From Clostridia bacterium (lineage in GTDB: Bacteria; Bacillota; Clostridia; Lachnospirales; Lachnospiraceae), in the NCBI GenBank assembly GCA_026000945.1, contig BNZI01000009.1:1-31943 (forward strand): 31,943 nt of DNA, in the 5' to 3' direction. The position numbers were made by a program, and so were the translations under genes. Each line of letters starts with the position of its first letter. Within the stretch, counting starts at the first letter, position 1. Of the stretch, positions 1 through 8,562 are shown piece after piece. The notes below the pieces were generated by a model. It was not told the origin of the DNA and did not search any database. It saw nothing but the letters and a program-made list of their open reading frames with translations.

Positions 1-2
1 CA

Positions 3-3000
3 ATTTTAGGCGTAGAAGATGAAACTTTATCTATTTTTGAAGAAGGTAACCGGTTTTTTTCAACGGAGGAAGAAGCTTTATGCAAAACCGGTGCGCAGGG
101 AATGTTGCGCATTTATGATTTACCGCTAGGAAAATATCGTTTTACAGAGCTGCCTGTAGAAAAAAATGCAGGCTATACTTTAGTACAAAAAGAAATAGAA
201 ATTGTTGCTAAAGATGATGGCTTAGCTTCGGCTGATTATTTATTGCAAGGTTATCCGAGTGCTTTAAATGAGGAGAAAAATTTAGTCAATGTGATTGAAG
301 AAGATGTGATCAATCACCGTCAAAGGCAAGAAATTACTTTAGTCAAAAAAGATGAACAGAGTAAACAAACGATTCCTAGTGTCAACACAGTAGTAAAAAT
401 TTTCTATTTGGGTGTAGATGCTTCGGAAGAAAATGCGCTTTGCCTCATTTGTCAGAAAAAGTTAAAGGAACATGCGAATCAATATATTCCTAATCCTTCG
501 ATGAGTGCCGCAGGATCTGAAAAGCAATATTTATTTTTTACGAATCAATATGGAAAAATTAATCTGCCCTTTATACTTCCTAAAGGCCAGTATCGGATAG
601 AGGAAGTATATGCACCAGATGGCTATATCAAAGGTTATGGGGAAGAAATGTTAGCGGAGTATTTTTTTGTGGTTGGCGAAGAAGAGCAGAATATTCAAGT
701 AGAAATTTTAGACCGAGCAATTCAAGGAAAAATTCGGGTGGAAAAAACCGGAGAAGTCTTTGTGGGCACAAAACAGCAAAATAGCGAATATGGCGTTATA
801 TCGCAAGTAATCAAAGAACAACAAGCCTTAGAAAATATTTCTTTTGATGTATTTGCAGCGGATCATATCACTTATGCGGATGCTTCAGCTTTTGCTATGG
901 CAGTGACAAAAGATGGGGAATATTTATTTCCGATAGGGGATGAGCAAATTTTACAAGCGCAAAAAGAGGGAGAAAAAGTTTCTTCTATAACTTTGTCTTC
1001 TGATCGTGTATTGACACAGACTTATCGTATACAAGAAAAAGAGGGAAAAATTTCTGCTCAAGAGCTTTTGTATCATTTGCAGTCTAAAGAAAAAATACCT
1101 GTCTTTGATGAGGTAGAATACATCCAAGAAATACAGGATACCTCATATGGTAATTATACGGAAAAAGTTCTGTACCGTTTTGTTTTATCTTGGAGAGAAG
1201 GAGATAAAGCCTTTGTCAATATCGAATGGGACAAGGATACAATTTTTCAAGAATATACGGGATATTTTCCCTTTAGCTCTTCTCCTTTCGTCTATTATCA
1301 GTTTGAAGATGGGGCAGGCAGTAAGATCGTCAATGATGAAACTTTTGCCGATGGAAGCTATGTCCGATTCATGGATATTTCTGAAGAAACAGAAAGACTT
1401 TCAACAAAGCTTTATGAAATTGTTCAAGCAGATTTAGAGGAAAGGCCAGATTTGCCAGAGGGTTTTGTGTGGGAAGAAAGCAATTTAGATCGGCAATATT
1501 TTATCGAAAGTAAAGAAGAACAATTGGATACAGATGGCGATGGGATAGCAGACCAGAAACAATTTCAGATTTATGTTTATAACCCACAAGGGGAAAAATG
1601 CTTTATTCCCTGTGATGAGTGGGGAAATATTTATCAAAAGAGAAGTGAAAAAGGAAGCGTATCTTTGTTGATTGATGAAGAAAATGCAGGTTCCTTTTCC
1701 TTTGTGGAATTTAATCAAACGGCAGAAGATGAGCAAGCTTTTTTCTGGGAAATTCTTTTAAACGAAGAAAAATTTGTTTTACAAAGTAATAGGGAAAGCC
1801 AAGAATCTTTCACTTTATCTGCTCATCCACAAGAATGGGAAATTCATTTGGAAGATAAAAGTACAGTGCAATATAGCCAGCAAGGCGCATGGAATAAAAT
1901 TGAACTTTATTTTCCGACTAAAGAATCCTTACCAAAAATATTTCAAGGATATCAAGAAAATGCTGGTCGAGTAATTCCAGAAGAAGAAATTGACTACACA
2001 AAAGAAATAGCAAAAAATGAATTTCAATGGTTAAACGATGACTTTTTCTTACAATGTAGCCCTTTGGAGGAAGGATATCAAATTCTTTGCTGGCAGAAAA
2101 ATCAAAATACGGACTCGAGTTTTGTGTTTCTTTTTCCGGATGAAAGTATTTTATGGTCACGGGCAGAGACAAAAGAAGAAGAAATGCTCGTTGATTTTTA
2201 TTTTCAGCAGCCAGGGAAAAGTTTGGCAGCAGTAAAAGGAGAAAAAGTAGATACTATTGTGACCAATGCAGAAGGAATAGGGCTTTCTCGTGCTTTACCT
2301 TTGGGAACGTATCTCATCAAAGAAAACTTTACGCATTTGCCAGACGATTCAAAACCCGGAAATCATGCGGGTATAGTTGCTTCTACACAGGAATATTTTG
2401 TTACGCTTAGTAGCGCAGGACAGGAAATCCCTATTGTAACGGAAAAGTTAGCCATCAAAAACTATGCAGTAGATGTTTCTCTTTTATTGGAAAAAACTTT
2501 TGAACAAGAAAAGCTTTTGCAGAGCAAAGAGGGGGTAGTGTTTGGCATCTTTTCAGCAGAAGAACAAGTGTTTGCACATAAACCGAAAGAAAGTGTAGTG
2601 AGTAGTGATCGCTTCAAAAAAGATGATTTGCTTGCTATTTGTACGACAGATCAAGCGGGAAAAATCAAGCAAAAGATTACTTTACCTTTTGGTTTGTATT
2701 ACGTAAAAGAAATTTCTACCTTTACAGGCTATCAATTAGATCAACATAAATATTTCTTTTCCTTACAAGAAAATGAATATACTGAAAAAGAAATGCAAAG
2801 TTCTTTTGTGTTTTCTTCAGATTCTTTGTGGTCAGCGATAAAGAAAGAGGATATTTTTGTAGAAAATCCCAATGGTCAGGAAAGCTTTCTCTTTCATTAT
2901 GATCAAGGAAAAAACAAAGTAGAGTTAAAAATCCAGAATAATATAAGCAAGCAAAGTGAAAGTATAGACTTGACAAAAGGAAGCTTTGGTAGTCAAAGGA

Positions 3001-3527
3001 GTTCTATAGGTTCTTTATTTTTCTGGGATTTCCAAAAAAATAATTTATCCGTAGAAATATTTTGCACAGGAAGAGGTAAATTGGACAGGCCTATACAGCA
3101 AAACTTTCAAATCACAAAAACAGTTCTTTTTGGCAGAGTGAGCGCAGAAGACAGTTCATTTTTGCTTGTCATCAATCCCAATTCAGAAAATTCTACCATT
3201 CCAGAGCCAATTCTTAATCAAAAAATCCCAAAAACATCAAAACCAAAAGGACCTGAACCAGAAACAGTGGACATCCCTCCGACAGAAATCTTTCCAGAAG
3301 AAGAGAAAGAAAAAGAGAGTGAAACTTCTCCTGATTTGCCAAAGGAACCAATAGACGGAATACTTACGCCGATTTATACGCCGAGTGATCCAGAAGATTC
3401 TGTGATCGTCAACCAACAAGTCCCAAAAACCGAAGATCAAAATATTCAAAATTTACGGATGCTTATCCTGTATTCCTTTTTGATCTGTTTTGTTCTGTCG
3501 AAATTTCGTAGACGAATAAAATGGTAG
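3..3527 (+). CDS. SpaA-repeat LPXTG-like surface protein, 5' end outside window
   Basis: The reading frame is open to the first base of the window, so the true start lies upstream; the first ATG at 102 is internal. At least four SpaA/Cna-B-type repeats are visible from their closing signature (LPxGxY..xE...GY) near nt 120-180, 575-640, 2295-2350 and 2685-2755. Such Ig-like domains form stalks of pilins and adhesins and are often isopeptide-stabilised. A calcium-loop-like DTDGDGIAD lies at about 1527-1553. The C-terminus is a Pro/Glu-rich wall-spanning segment, then VPKTED (3420-3437), a hydrophobic helix and a basic tail (KFRRRIKW), the layout of a sortase signal. The motif is atypical because Glu replaces the Gly of LPxTG. 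Probable role: adhesin or large pilus-like wall protein. Ligand unknown. No terminator hairpin is obvious after the stop. Confidence 0.8.
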   Translation: MLGVEDETLSIFEEGNRFFSTEEEALCKTGAQGMLRIYDLPLGKYRFTELPVEKNAGYTLVQKEIEIVAKDDGLASADYLLQGYPSALNEEKNLVNVIEEDVINHRQRQEITLVKKDEQSKQTIPSVNTVVKIFYLGVDASEENALCLICQKKLKEHANQYIPNPSMSAAGSEKQYLFFTNQYGKINLPFILPKGQYRIEEVYAPDGYIKGYGEEMLAEYFFVVGEEEQNIQVEILDRAIQGKIRVEKTGEVFVGTKQQNSEYGVISQVIKEQQALENISFDVFAADHITYADASAFAMAVTKDGEYLFPIGDEQILQAQKEGEKVSSITLSSDRVLTQTYRIQEKEGKISAQELLYHLQSKEKIPVFDEVEYIQEIQDTSYGNYTEKVLYRFVLSWREGDKAFVNIEWDKDTIFQEYTGYFPFSSSPFVYYQFEDGAGSKIVNDETFADGSYVRFMDISEETERLSTKLYEIVQADLEERPDLPEGFVWEESNLDRQYFIESKEEQLDTDGDGIADQKQFQIYVYNPQGEKCFIPCDEWGNIYQKRSEKGSVSLLIDEENAGSFSFVEFNQTAEDEQAFFWEILLNEEKFVLQSNRESQESFTLSAHPQEWEIHLEDKSTVQYSQQGAWNKIELYFPTKESLPKIFQGYQENAGRVIPEEEIDYTKEIAKNEFQWLNDDFFLQCSPLEEGYQILCWQKNQNTDSSFVFLFPDESILWSRAETKEEEMLVDFYFQQPGKSLAAVKGEKVDTIVTNAEGIGLSRALPLGTYLIKENFTHLPDDSKPGNHAGIVASTQEYFVTLSSAGQEIPIVTEKLAIKNYAVDVSLLLEKTFEQEKLLQSKEGVVFGIFSAEEQVFAHKPKESVVSSDRFKKDDLLAICTTDQAGKIKQKITLPFGLYYVKEISTFTGYQLDQHKYFFSLQENEYTEKEMQSSFVFSSDSLWSAIKKEDIFVENPNGQESFLFHYDQGKNKVELKIQNNISKQSESIDLTKGSFGSQRSSIGSLFFWDFQKNNLSVEIFCTGRGKLDRPIQQNFQITKTVLFGRVSAEDSSFLLVINPNSENSTIPEPILNQKIPKTSKPKGPEPETVDIPPTEIFPEEEKEKESETSPDLPKEPIDGILTPIYTPSDPEDSVIVNQQVPKTEDQNIQNLRMLILYSFLICFVLSKFRRRIKW

Positions 3528-3551
3528 GGAAAATATGCCGTCCCGACCCTG

Positions 3552-3690
3552 CCGAAATGCATTAAAATAAGACTTGTAGGGGCTGGTTAGAATGGTAGAG
3601 GGCAATCCTAGCACCGTCGAAATGAGTCAAGATAGACCTATAGGAATAGACAATGTATACTTGTCAGAATGCATTAAGAACACATGAGAA
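3552..3690. repeat. degenerate ~65-bp repeated segment
   Basis: Three related stretches begin near 3552 (gccgaaatgcattaa), 3615 (gtcgaaatgagtcaa) and 3663 (gtcagaatgcattaa). The first two are each followed by a related AT-rich tail ending in ..tagg. They look like decayed tandem repeats and have no coding potential I can defend. Confidence 0.3.
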
Positions 3691-3695
3691 TTTTA

Positions 3696-4015
3696 AGGGC
3701 GTGTTCAACACTACCCGAAATGCCTAGTAGATTTTCCGTCCATCAAGGCAAATTTTTGTAGGCATATGGTGCGCAGCTCAAGAAAATGAAGAGCTTGTTT
3801 CGTATTTTCTTCACAAGGAGAATGTTGTGTATAGTTTTTTTCCTACATGAAGAGGTAACGCAGAAATACTGAAAGTATTTCAAGGAGTTAAGGCACTATA
3901 GGAGGGGAAATAGATCAATATTCTCCTGCAAGTGAGATACGAAACAAGCGCTAAACGCAGACCAGCACAAAATATACCAAAAGATAGACGCTACTCAGTG
4001 CTGTGAACACGTTCT
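3696..4015 (-). repeat. TIR-bounded noncoding repeat element, copy 1
   Basis: The ends are AGGGCGTGTTCA and TGAACACGTTCT, imperfect terminal inverted repeats. Read on the minus strand, the 320 bp aligns along its length with 21669-22081 and at both ends with 23823-23983. The shared interior includes the hairpin GAAATAC-n5-GTATTTC and the segment TATACACAACATTCTCC. No ORF lies inside. It looks like a non-autonomous MITE-like element; neighbouring TA dinucleotides at most ends of the family would suit a TA-targeting (IS630/mariner-type) transposase, which is inference. Confidence 0.6.
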
Positions 4016-4668
4016 AATAGGGGCTTACAATGCGACCTCTTAGATATGGCGCAAAACATTCTCCGAATGATTTGCTGATTGTGATATGCTAATATCAAAT
4101 GATGTTCATCAGAGTGTCAAAGTCAATTCATGTCGAACGTATGGCTAGTCAGTACACACTTCTGCGGTTTTCCAACATTTTGTGTTGATAATATTACAAA
4201 AAAATTAAGGATAGAATTAAATCGTTAATAAAATTGTCCGTGGATTTTTTTTGAGACTTAGTTTAGAATAAATGACATGAGAATGAAAATCTTGTAAATA
4301 ACAAACGAAATTAATCAGATTATCACTTAATTTGAATATTCAAAGATTCGATAATATATTCAAAGAGAGAAAATAGATAGTGATTCTGAAATTTCACCAA
4401 AAGACAAGAAAACAGATTTTCTTCTTGCATTTTAACACAACTCAGTCAGAATTTTCCTGTTTCAATTCCAACACGCAATGAGGTGTATGGAAGTCTTAGG
4501 CGGGAAGAAGAATTGCAAAGAACTGTAGGACATACGGGGATAGCTTGTTGACGCTGCTTATATTGGTGATCTTTAGCAAAAAATTCTCATTTCATTATTG
4601 TAACATGAAGATGAAATAGAGGAGTATGTCACACGATTTTTTCGACCATATCAAAAGGAGATTTAAGA
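4016..4668. other. gene-free stretch upstream of the cell-wall-binding protein
   Basis: No ORF with a ribosome binding site was found here. The stretch is AT-rich. Near 4522-4560 the sequence ctgtaggacatacgg..tagcttg resembles the segment ccgtgggacacacgg..tagcttgg at 28078-28103 and the sequence next to the tnpB remnant at about 14000-14046, so it may be a very decayed IS200/IS605-type end. No convincing promoter for the next gene was recognised. Confidence 0.35.
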
Positions 4669-7308
4669 ATGAAAAAAGAAACAAAATTAAAAGCAATTTT
4701 AGGTGCTGCAGCAGTCATGACTTTAGGGGCAAGTCTTTCTTCCTTTGCAGCAGTAACCGGTTGGGTACAAGAAGGTGCAAGTTGGTATTATTATGACGGA
4801 GACACAGCCGTAGAGAACGAATGGCGTCAAGGAGCAAACGGCAAGTGGTATTACTTAGGAGAGAGTGGTCAAATGATCTATTCTCAAATGATTGATGAAA
4901 CATATTATGTAGACAGCTGGGGCGAAAGAGTGAGCAATCAATGGAGAAAATTGCCTTCCATCTCTGCAAGTGATGACTTAAGCTGGTATTATTTTGGCTC
5001 TGATGGAAAAGTAATCAAAGACAAAGTTGCTACGATTAACGGAAAAATCTATAGCTTTATTGACACCGGTGAAATGGAATATGATTGGGTAGGCGATTAC
5101 TATCATAGTCACAAAGAAGACGGTGCAAGAGTAAATAATGGTTGGGCAAAATTGACTGATGATGAAGGCGAAACCGATTGGTATTATTTTGATGCAAATG
5201 GTAAGAGTGTTAAATCTAAAACCAAAACAATCAATCAAAAAACTTATGTTTTTGATGATGAAGGAAGAATGCTTTATGGTTGGGTAGATAAAGATTCCTA
5301 CACTGCATATGAAGAAGCAATTACCCTTACAGATAGAACAGATATTGTTTTTGCTGGCGGAAAAGATGATGGTGCAGTAAAAAAATCTGCATGGATTAAA
5401 GAATATGCTCCAGAAGATGACAGCGAAGATGAAAAATTCTGGTACTATATGGATACTAAGGGAAATCCTTATGTAGGTGATGGAACAGCAAAAAATAGTA
5501 TTAAAGGTATTTCTAGTAAGCAGTATGGATTTAATAGCCAAGGTCAAATGCTTTATGGTTTGGTACGTTTAACTGCAGATACAGCAACTATGGACTTGTT
5601 TGATCAAGCTAATCCTACTGGTACAGCAAGATATTACTTTGGCGCAGAAAGCGATGGCTCTTTAAAAACAGGTAGAATCGCTAAAGTAGAAGCTGAAGAT
5701 GGCGAAACAGCAACGATGTATTTCTTTAAAACTGGATCAGTACCGAAAAAAGGTCATGGTATTACAGGAGATGCAGACGGTTACCTTTATGTGGATGGTG
5801 TTTTAGCTAAAGTCGAAGATGGCGGAATAGTTAAATTCGATGATGAGACATTTTATCTTGTTAGTTCTACAGGAAAATCAGGAAAATTAAGAAAAAGTAC
5901 TACAGCAATCATTGATGATGTAAAATATAAAACAGACAAAAATGGACAAATCATAGCAGCTTGGCCAAAGAACACCACAGAGCCAACAAGTGAAGATGAT
6001 AAGAAAGATTCTCTTAATACAATCAAAGATTTTGAAGATGCGAAGACGATTGCTGAATTAGATGATAAGACTGGAGACGATGTAACAGGTTCTGCTTCAT
6101 CTAAAGAAGAAGCTAGCAAAGTATTAGAAACAGCAAGCTCAGCATTGTCATCAGCTGAAGCAGTTGTATCTGAAGCAGAGTCAGCACTTGAATCAGCAAA
6201 AGCAGCAACAGAATCAGCGGCTTCTGATGTATCTAGCGCAGACGCAGCACTTGAATCTGCAAAAGCATCAGCTAGTGCAGTAGAAGCATCAGCTAGCGCA
6301 GTAGAAGCAGCAGCAACAGAAGCAGCAACAAAAGTATCAGAAGCAGAGTCAGCAGCAGCAGCAGCAGCAACAAAAGTATCAGAAGCAGAAGCAGCAGCTA
6401 CAGAAGCAGCAACAAAAGTATCAGAAGCAGAGTCAGCAGCTACAGCAGCAGCAACAAAAGTGGCAGATGCAGAAGCAGCAGCAGCTACAGCAGCTACAGA
6501 ACTTGCAGATGCAGAAGCAGCAGCAGCTACAGCAGCTACAGAACTTGCAGATGCAGAAGCAGCAGCAGCTACAGCAGCTACAGAACTTGCAGATGCAGAA
6601 GCAGCAGCAGCTACAGCAGCAGCAGATCTTGCAGCAGCAGAAGCAGCAGCAGCTACAGCAGCAGCAGATCTTGCAGCAGCAGAAGCAGCAGCAGCAGCAG
6701 ATCCGAGTGATACTGCACTAGCAGCAGCAGTAACCGCAGCACAGACAGCAAAAGATGCAGCAGATGCAGCAGTAACTACAGCACAGACAGCAAAAGATGC
6801 AGCAGATGCAGCAGTAGCTACAGCACAGACAACAAAGGATACAGCAGATGCAGCAGTAACTGCAGCACAGACAGCAAAGGATACAGCAGATGCAGCAGTA
6901 ACTGCAGCACAGACAGCAAAGGATACAGCAGATCAAGCAGTAACTGATGCAAAAGCAGATCAAACAGCAGCAGATCAAGCAGTAACTGATGCAAAAGCAG
7001 ATCAAGATACAGCAGATCAAGCAGTAACTGATGCAAAAGCAGATCAAGATACAGCAGATCAAGCAGTAACTGATGCAAAAGCAGATCAGGCTACAGCAGA
7101 TGCAGCAGTAGATGCTGCAAAAGCAGATCAAACAGCAGCAGATGCAGCAGTAACTGATGCACAGACAGCAAAAGATGCAGCAGACGCAGCGTTGAAGGCA
7201 GTAGCAGATGAAGTGACTAAAGCTGAAGAAGCAGCTGCAGCAGCTGAAGAAAAGAAAAAAGAAGTTGAAGAGAACATCAAAAAAGCAGAAGACACTTTAG
7301 CTCAATAA
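4669..7308 (+). CDS. secreted cell-wall-binding-repeat protein with Ala-rich coiled coil
   Basis: 879 residues. The start is fixed by AAGGAG about 8 nt upstream and by a clear Sec signal peptide (MKKETKLK, then hydrophobic, ending SSFAA). Residues ~30-430 are cell-wall/choline-binding-type repeats with the recurring W-Y-Y-[YF]..G pattern (SWYYYDGD, KWYYLGESGQM, SWYYFGSDGK, DWYYFDANGK, FWYYMDTKG). Such modules bind wall polymers non-covalently. From about residue 485 to the end the protein is Ala/Glu/Lys/Asp-rich with a 14-residue (two-heptad) period, typical of a long coiled coil. There is no catalytic domain, no LPXTG and no C-terminal membrane helix, so attachment must be through the repeats. 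Likely a surface spacer or adhesin-like protein; target unknown. A strong terminator follows. Confidence 0.8.
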   Translation: MKKETKLKAILGAAAVMTLGASLSSFAAVTGWVQEGASWYYYDGDTAVENEWRQGANGKWYYLGESGQMIYSQMIDETYYVDSWGERVSNQWRKLPSISASDDLSWYYFGSDGKVIKDKVATINGKIYSFIDTGEMEYDWVGDYYHSHKEDGARVNNGWAKLTDDEGETDWYYFDANGKSVKSKTKTINQKTYVFDDEGRMLYGWVDKDSYTAYEEAITLTDRTDIVFAGGKDDGAVKKSAWIKEYAPEDDSEDEKFWYYMDTKGNPYVGDGTAKNSIKGISSKQYGFNSQGQMLYGLVRLTADTATMDLFDQANPTGTARYYFGAESDGSLKTGRIAKVEAEDGETATMYFFKTGSVPKKGHGITGDADGYLYVDGVLAKVEDGGIVKFDDETFYLVSSTGKSGKLRKSTTAIIDDVKYKTDKNGQIIAAWPKNTTEPTSEDDKKDSLNTIKDFEDAKTIAELDDKTGDDVTGSASSKEEASKVLETASSALSSAEAVVSEAESALESAKAATESAASDVSSADAALESAKASASAVEASASAVEAAATEAATKVSEAESAAAAAATKVSEAEAAATEAATKVSEAESAATAAATKVADAEAAAATAATELADAEAAAATAATELADAEAAAATAATELADAEAAAATAAADLAAAEAAAATAAADLAAAEAAAAADPSDTALAAAVTAAQTAKDAADAAVTTAQTAKDAADAAVATAQTTKDTADAAVTAAQTAKDTADAAVTAAQTAKDTADQAVTDAKADQTAADQAVTDAKADQDTADQAVTDAKADQDTADQAVTDAKADQATADAAVDAAKADQTAADAAVTDAQTAKDAADAALKAVADEVTKAEEAAAAAEEKKKEVEENIKKAEDTLAQ
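6463..6630 (+). repeat. 42-bp tandem repeats in coding sequence (block 1)
   Basis: Units of exactly 42 bp begin at 6463, 6505 and 6547, with a partial fourth at 6589. They begin gcagatgcagaagcagcagc and encode the 14-residue ADAEAAAATAATEL. The three full units are practically identical, which suggests recent amplification by slippage or recombination. Confidence 0.85.
6739..7104 (+). repeat. 42-bp tandem repeats in coding sequence (block 2)
   Basis: The phrase gcacagacagcaaa recurs at 6739, 6781, 6823, 6865 and 6907. The phrase gcagtaactgatgcaaaag recurs at 6937, 6979, 7021 and 7063. Both have a 42-bp period and code for 14-residue coiled-coil units of the AAVTAAQTAKDTAD and QAVTDAKADQDTAD types. 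Confidence 0.85.
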
Positions 7309-7351
7309 TTTCTAGATTCTTGGATAGTAATATAGATATCGTGTAATTAGT

Positions 7352-7393
7352 AAAAAGGATGGTATAAAGAAAATCTTTATACCATCCTTTTTT
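7352..7393 (+). terminator. intrinsic terminator of the wall-binding protein gene
   Basis: AAAAAGGATGGTATAAAGA is followed by a short loop and its complement TCTTTATACCATCCTTTTTT. The long perfect stem ends in a T-tract 45 nt after the stop codon. The A-run on the left arm could make it bidirectional. Confidence 0.9.
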
Positions 7394-7456
7394 ATGGTTT
7401 TATTTTATACAGATTTGCTTGCATGGATGAGTAGGGAAAAATATTTTCAAAAACTA

Positions 7457-7510
7457 TTGACAAATACTAACGGTACCGTTTATACTATAATTAGACGGTA
7501 CCGTTAGTAT
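7457..7510 (+). promoter_or_regulatory. marR promoter with twin palindromic operator
   Basis: TTGACA (7457-7462) and TATACT (7481-7486) form a sigma-A-type promoter with an 18-nt spacer. The 12-bp palindrome AACGGTACCGTT lies within the spacer and recurs downstream of the -10. The two form a 16-bp-arm inverted repeat (ATACTAACGGTACCGT at 7464-7479; its complement at 7495-7510). Placement implies repression, probably autoregulation by the MarR protein encoded next. Confidence 0.8.
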
Positions 7511-7537
7511 AGTAAAATAAATTTTGGAGGTATTTTG

Positions 7538-8203
7538 ATGAACAACGAACTTTATGAAAGACTCACACGGCTGGGCTGGCTGTTGCACAGACAGCAAATG
7601 TATAGGTTTAACCATGGGGGTCATTTAGCAGATGCCACACGTGGCCAAGGCAGGATACTCGCCGCCCTGAAAATGCAGGATGGTATTTCTACAAAAGACT
7701 TATCTTATCTTTTAGGATTGGCGGTTTCTTCACTCAATGAGTTTCTATCAAAACTTGAAAAGGGCGGTTATATCACTCGTGAAGCGTCCGAGCAGGATAA
7801 GCGTATCATGTTGGTTAAACTGACTGAAAAAGGCAAAGCCCAGCAGGAGCAACCGGAAGAAACAAAGGACTTAGGTGATATCTTTACCTGTTTATCAGAC
7901 GAAGAACAAAAAGTGTTTGAAGATTATCTTGATCGGGTAATCACAGTATTAGAAAAACAAATTGGCATAGATGGTGATGCCGAAATGGAAAATTGGATGA
8001 AAGCGGCACGTAGTCGTATGGGTGGCGATATGTTTGATCGCTTTATGTCAATGCGCGGTGGTTTTGGTCGACTAGATAGACGAGGCTTAGCACCTAAAGA
8101 TATGCCCGGTGCAGAAAGGTTCTCGCCAGATTGCAATGGTCCAATGCCCAAAGGGCGCAGTCATACTCCGTGTGGAAGGAAGTCTAGACCCTCGGAGAAA
8201 TAA
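7538..8203 (+). CDS. MarR-family transcriptional regulator
   Basis: 221 residues from the ATG at 7538, chosen over the in-frame TTG at 7535 because GGAGG (7526-7530) then sits 7 nt away. The winged-helix core covers residues ~30-110: TKDLSYLLGLAVSSLNEFLSKLEKGGYITRE is the recognition helix region, and EQDKRIMLVKLTEKG is the wing with the D-x-R pattern typical of MarR. The C-terminal ~70 residues are Gly/Arg/Pro-rich (MRGGFGRLDRRG...) and are longer than in most family members. MarR proteins bind palindromes as dimers and release on ligand binding. The twin palindrome in its own promoter suggests autoregulation; the MFS exporter at 11057 is a plausible second target. G+C looks higher than in neighbouring genes, which suggests transfer. 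Ligand unknown. Confidence 0.85.
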   Translation: MNNELYERLTRLGWLLHRQQMYRFNHGGHLADATRGQGRILAALKMQDGISTKDLSYLLGLAVSSLNEFLSKLEKGGYITREASEQDKRIMLVKLTEKGKAQQEQPEETKDLGDIFTCLSDEEQKVFEDYLDRVITVLEKQIGIDGDAEMENWMKAARSRMGGDMFDRFMSMRGGFGRLDRRGLAPKDMPGAERFSPDCNGPMPKGRSHTPCGRKSRPSEK

Positions 8204-8262
8204 ATCCTAAAATGAATTTTTGGAATACCATTTTGCTAAGTAACAGGAAGTGTTAGAACAAA

Positions 8263-8327
8263 CCCGCATGCCTACAGCAAACTGATCAAAGACCTATCCC
8301 GCATTGGATTACATGCGGGAATTTTTT
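8263..8327 (+). ncRNA. Y-RNA-like unit 0 (overlaps a terminator hairpin)
   Basis: CCCGCATG (8263-8270) is perfectly complementary to CATGCGGG (8312-8319), and the motif ACAGCAA (8274-8280) follows the 5' strand, as in the six complete units downstream. A T6 run follows the 3' strand. The same 3' strand can instead pair with TCCCGCAT at 8297-8304, so two folds compete. It may be an RNA gene, or a relic now serving as a terminator. Confidence 0.5.
8297..8327 (+). terminator. intrinsic terminator after marR
   Basis: TCCCGCAT (8297-8304), an 8-nt loop and ATGCGGGA (8313-8320) are followed by ATTTTTT. This is a perfect 8-bp stem with a T-tract, about 95 nt after the marR stop. Confidence 0.75.
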
Positions 8328-8362
8328 ATGTACGACTTCGCAAGCACCTGTGGGGAGTGTTC

Positions 8363-8391
8363 TCGACTTTCTTTTCTATGCATGCTATACT
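8363..8391 (+). promoter_or_regulatory. promoter of the Y-RNA-like array
   Basis: TCGACT (8363-8368), a 17-nt spacer, then an extended -10 TGC-TATACT (8383-8391). The predicted start falls at about 8398-8401, precisely where the terminal helix of unit 1 begins (AAAGCGCA at 8401). That supports unit 1 being the 5' end of a transcript. Confidence 0.55.
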
Positions 8392-8400
8392 AATATGCAT

Positions 8401-8484
8401 AAAGCGCAGACAGCAAATAATCTGTAGGGCACTGGAGTGGCTGCGAGGCCGCCAGTGAAAGATGGGAAAAATCCCATGCGCTTT
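8401..8484 (+). ncRNA. Y-RNA-like unit 1
   Basis: The terminal helix is AAAGCGCA (8401-8408) with TGCGCTTT (8477-8484), perfect over 8 bp. The motif ACAGCAA is at 8410-8416. Internal hairpins are CACTG/CAGTG (8430-8434/8453-8457), stacked on GTGGC/GCCGC (8437-8441/8448-8452), and ATGGGA/TCCCAT (8462-8467/8472-8477). The last abuts the 3' strand as a T-arm abuts an acceptor strand. No open reading frame. Best read as a Ro-associated small RNA. Confidence 0.65.
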
Positions 8485-8491
8485 GGAAAGA

Positions 8492-8545
8492 AAAGCACAT
8501 ACAGCAATCTATTGGATATTCTGGTTCAAAACCCATATGTGCTTT
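8492..8545 (+). ncRNA. Y-RNA-like unit 2 (short)
   Basis: The terminal helix is AAAGCACAT (8492-8500) with ATGTGCTTT (8537-8545), 9 perfect bp. ACAGCAA follows at once (8501-8507). The interior is only about 29 nt and contains GGTTCAAAACC (8523-8533), which looks like a T-loop (TTCAAAA) on a weak stem. It begins 7 nt after unit 1. Confidence 0.65.
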
Positions 8546-8562
8546 GAAGTTTGATAAGCAAT

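Noticed and set aside
4978..5547. 189-codon minus-strand ORF
   Set aside because: Antisense to the cell-wall-binding repeats, with no ribosome binding site and no domain pattern.
6718..7131. Cys/Ile-rich minus-strand ORF of 137 codons
   Set aside because: Shadow of the GCA-rich 42-bp repeats of the wall-binding protein on the other strand.
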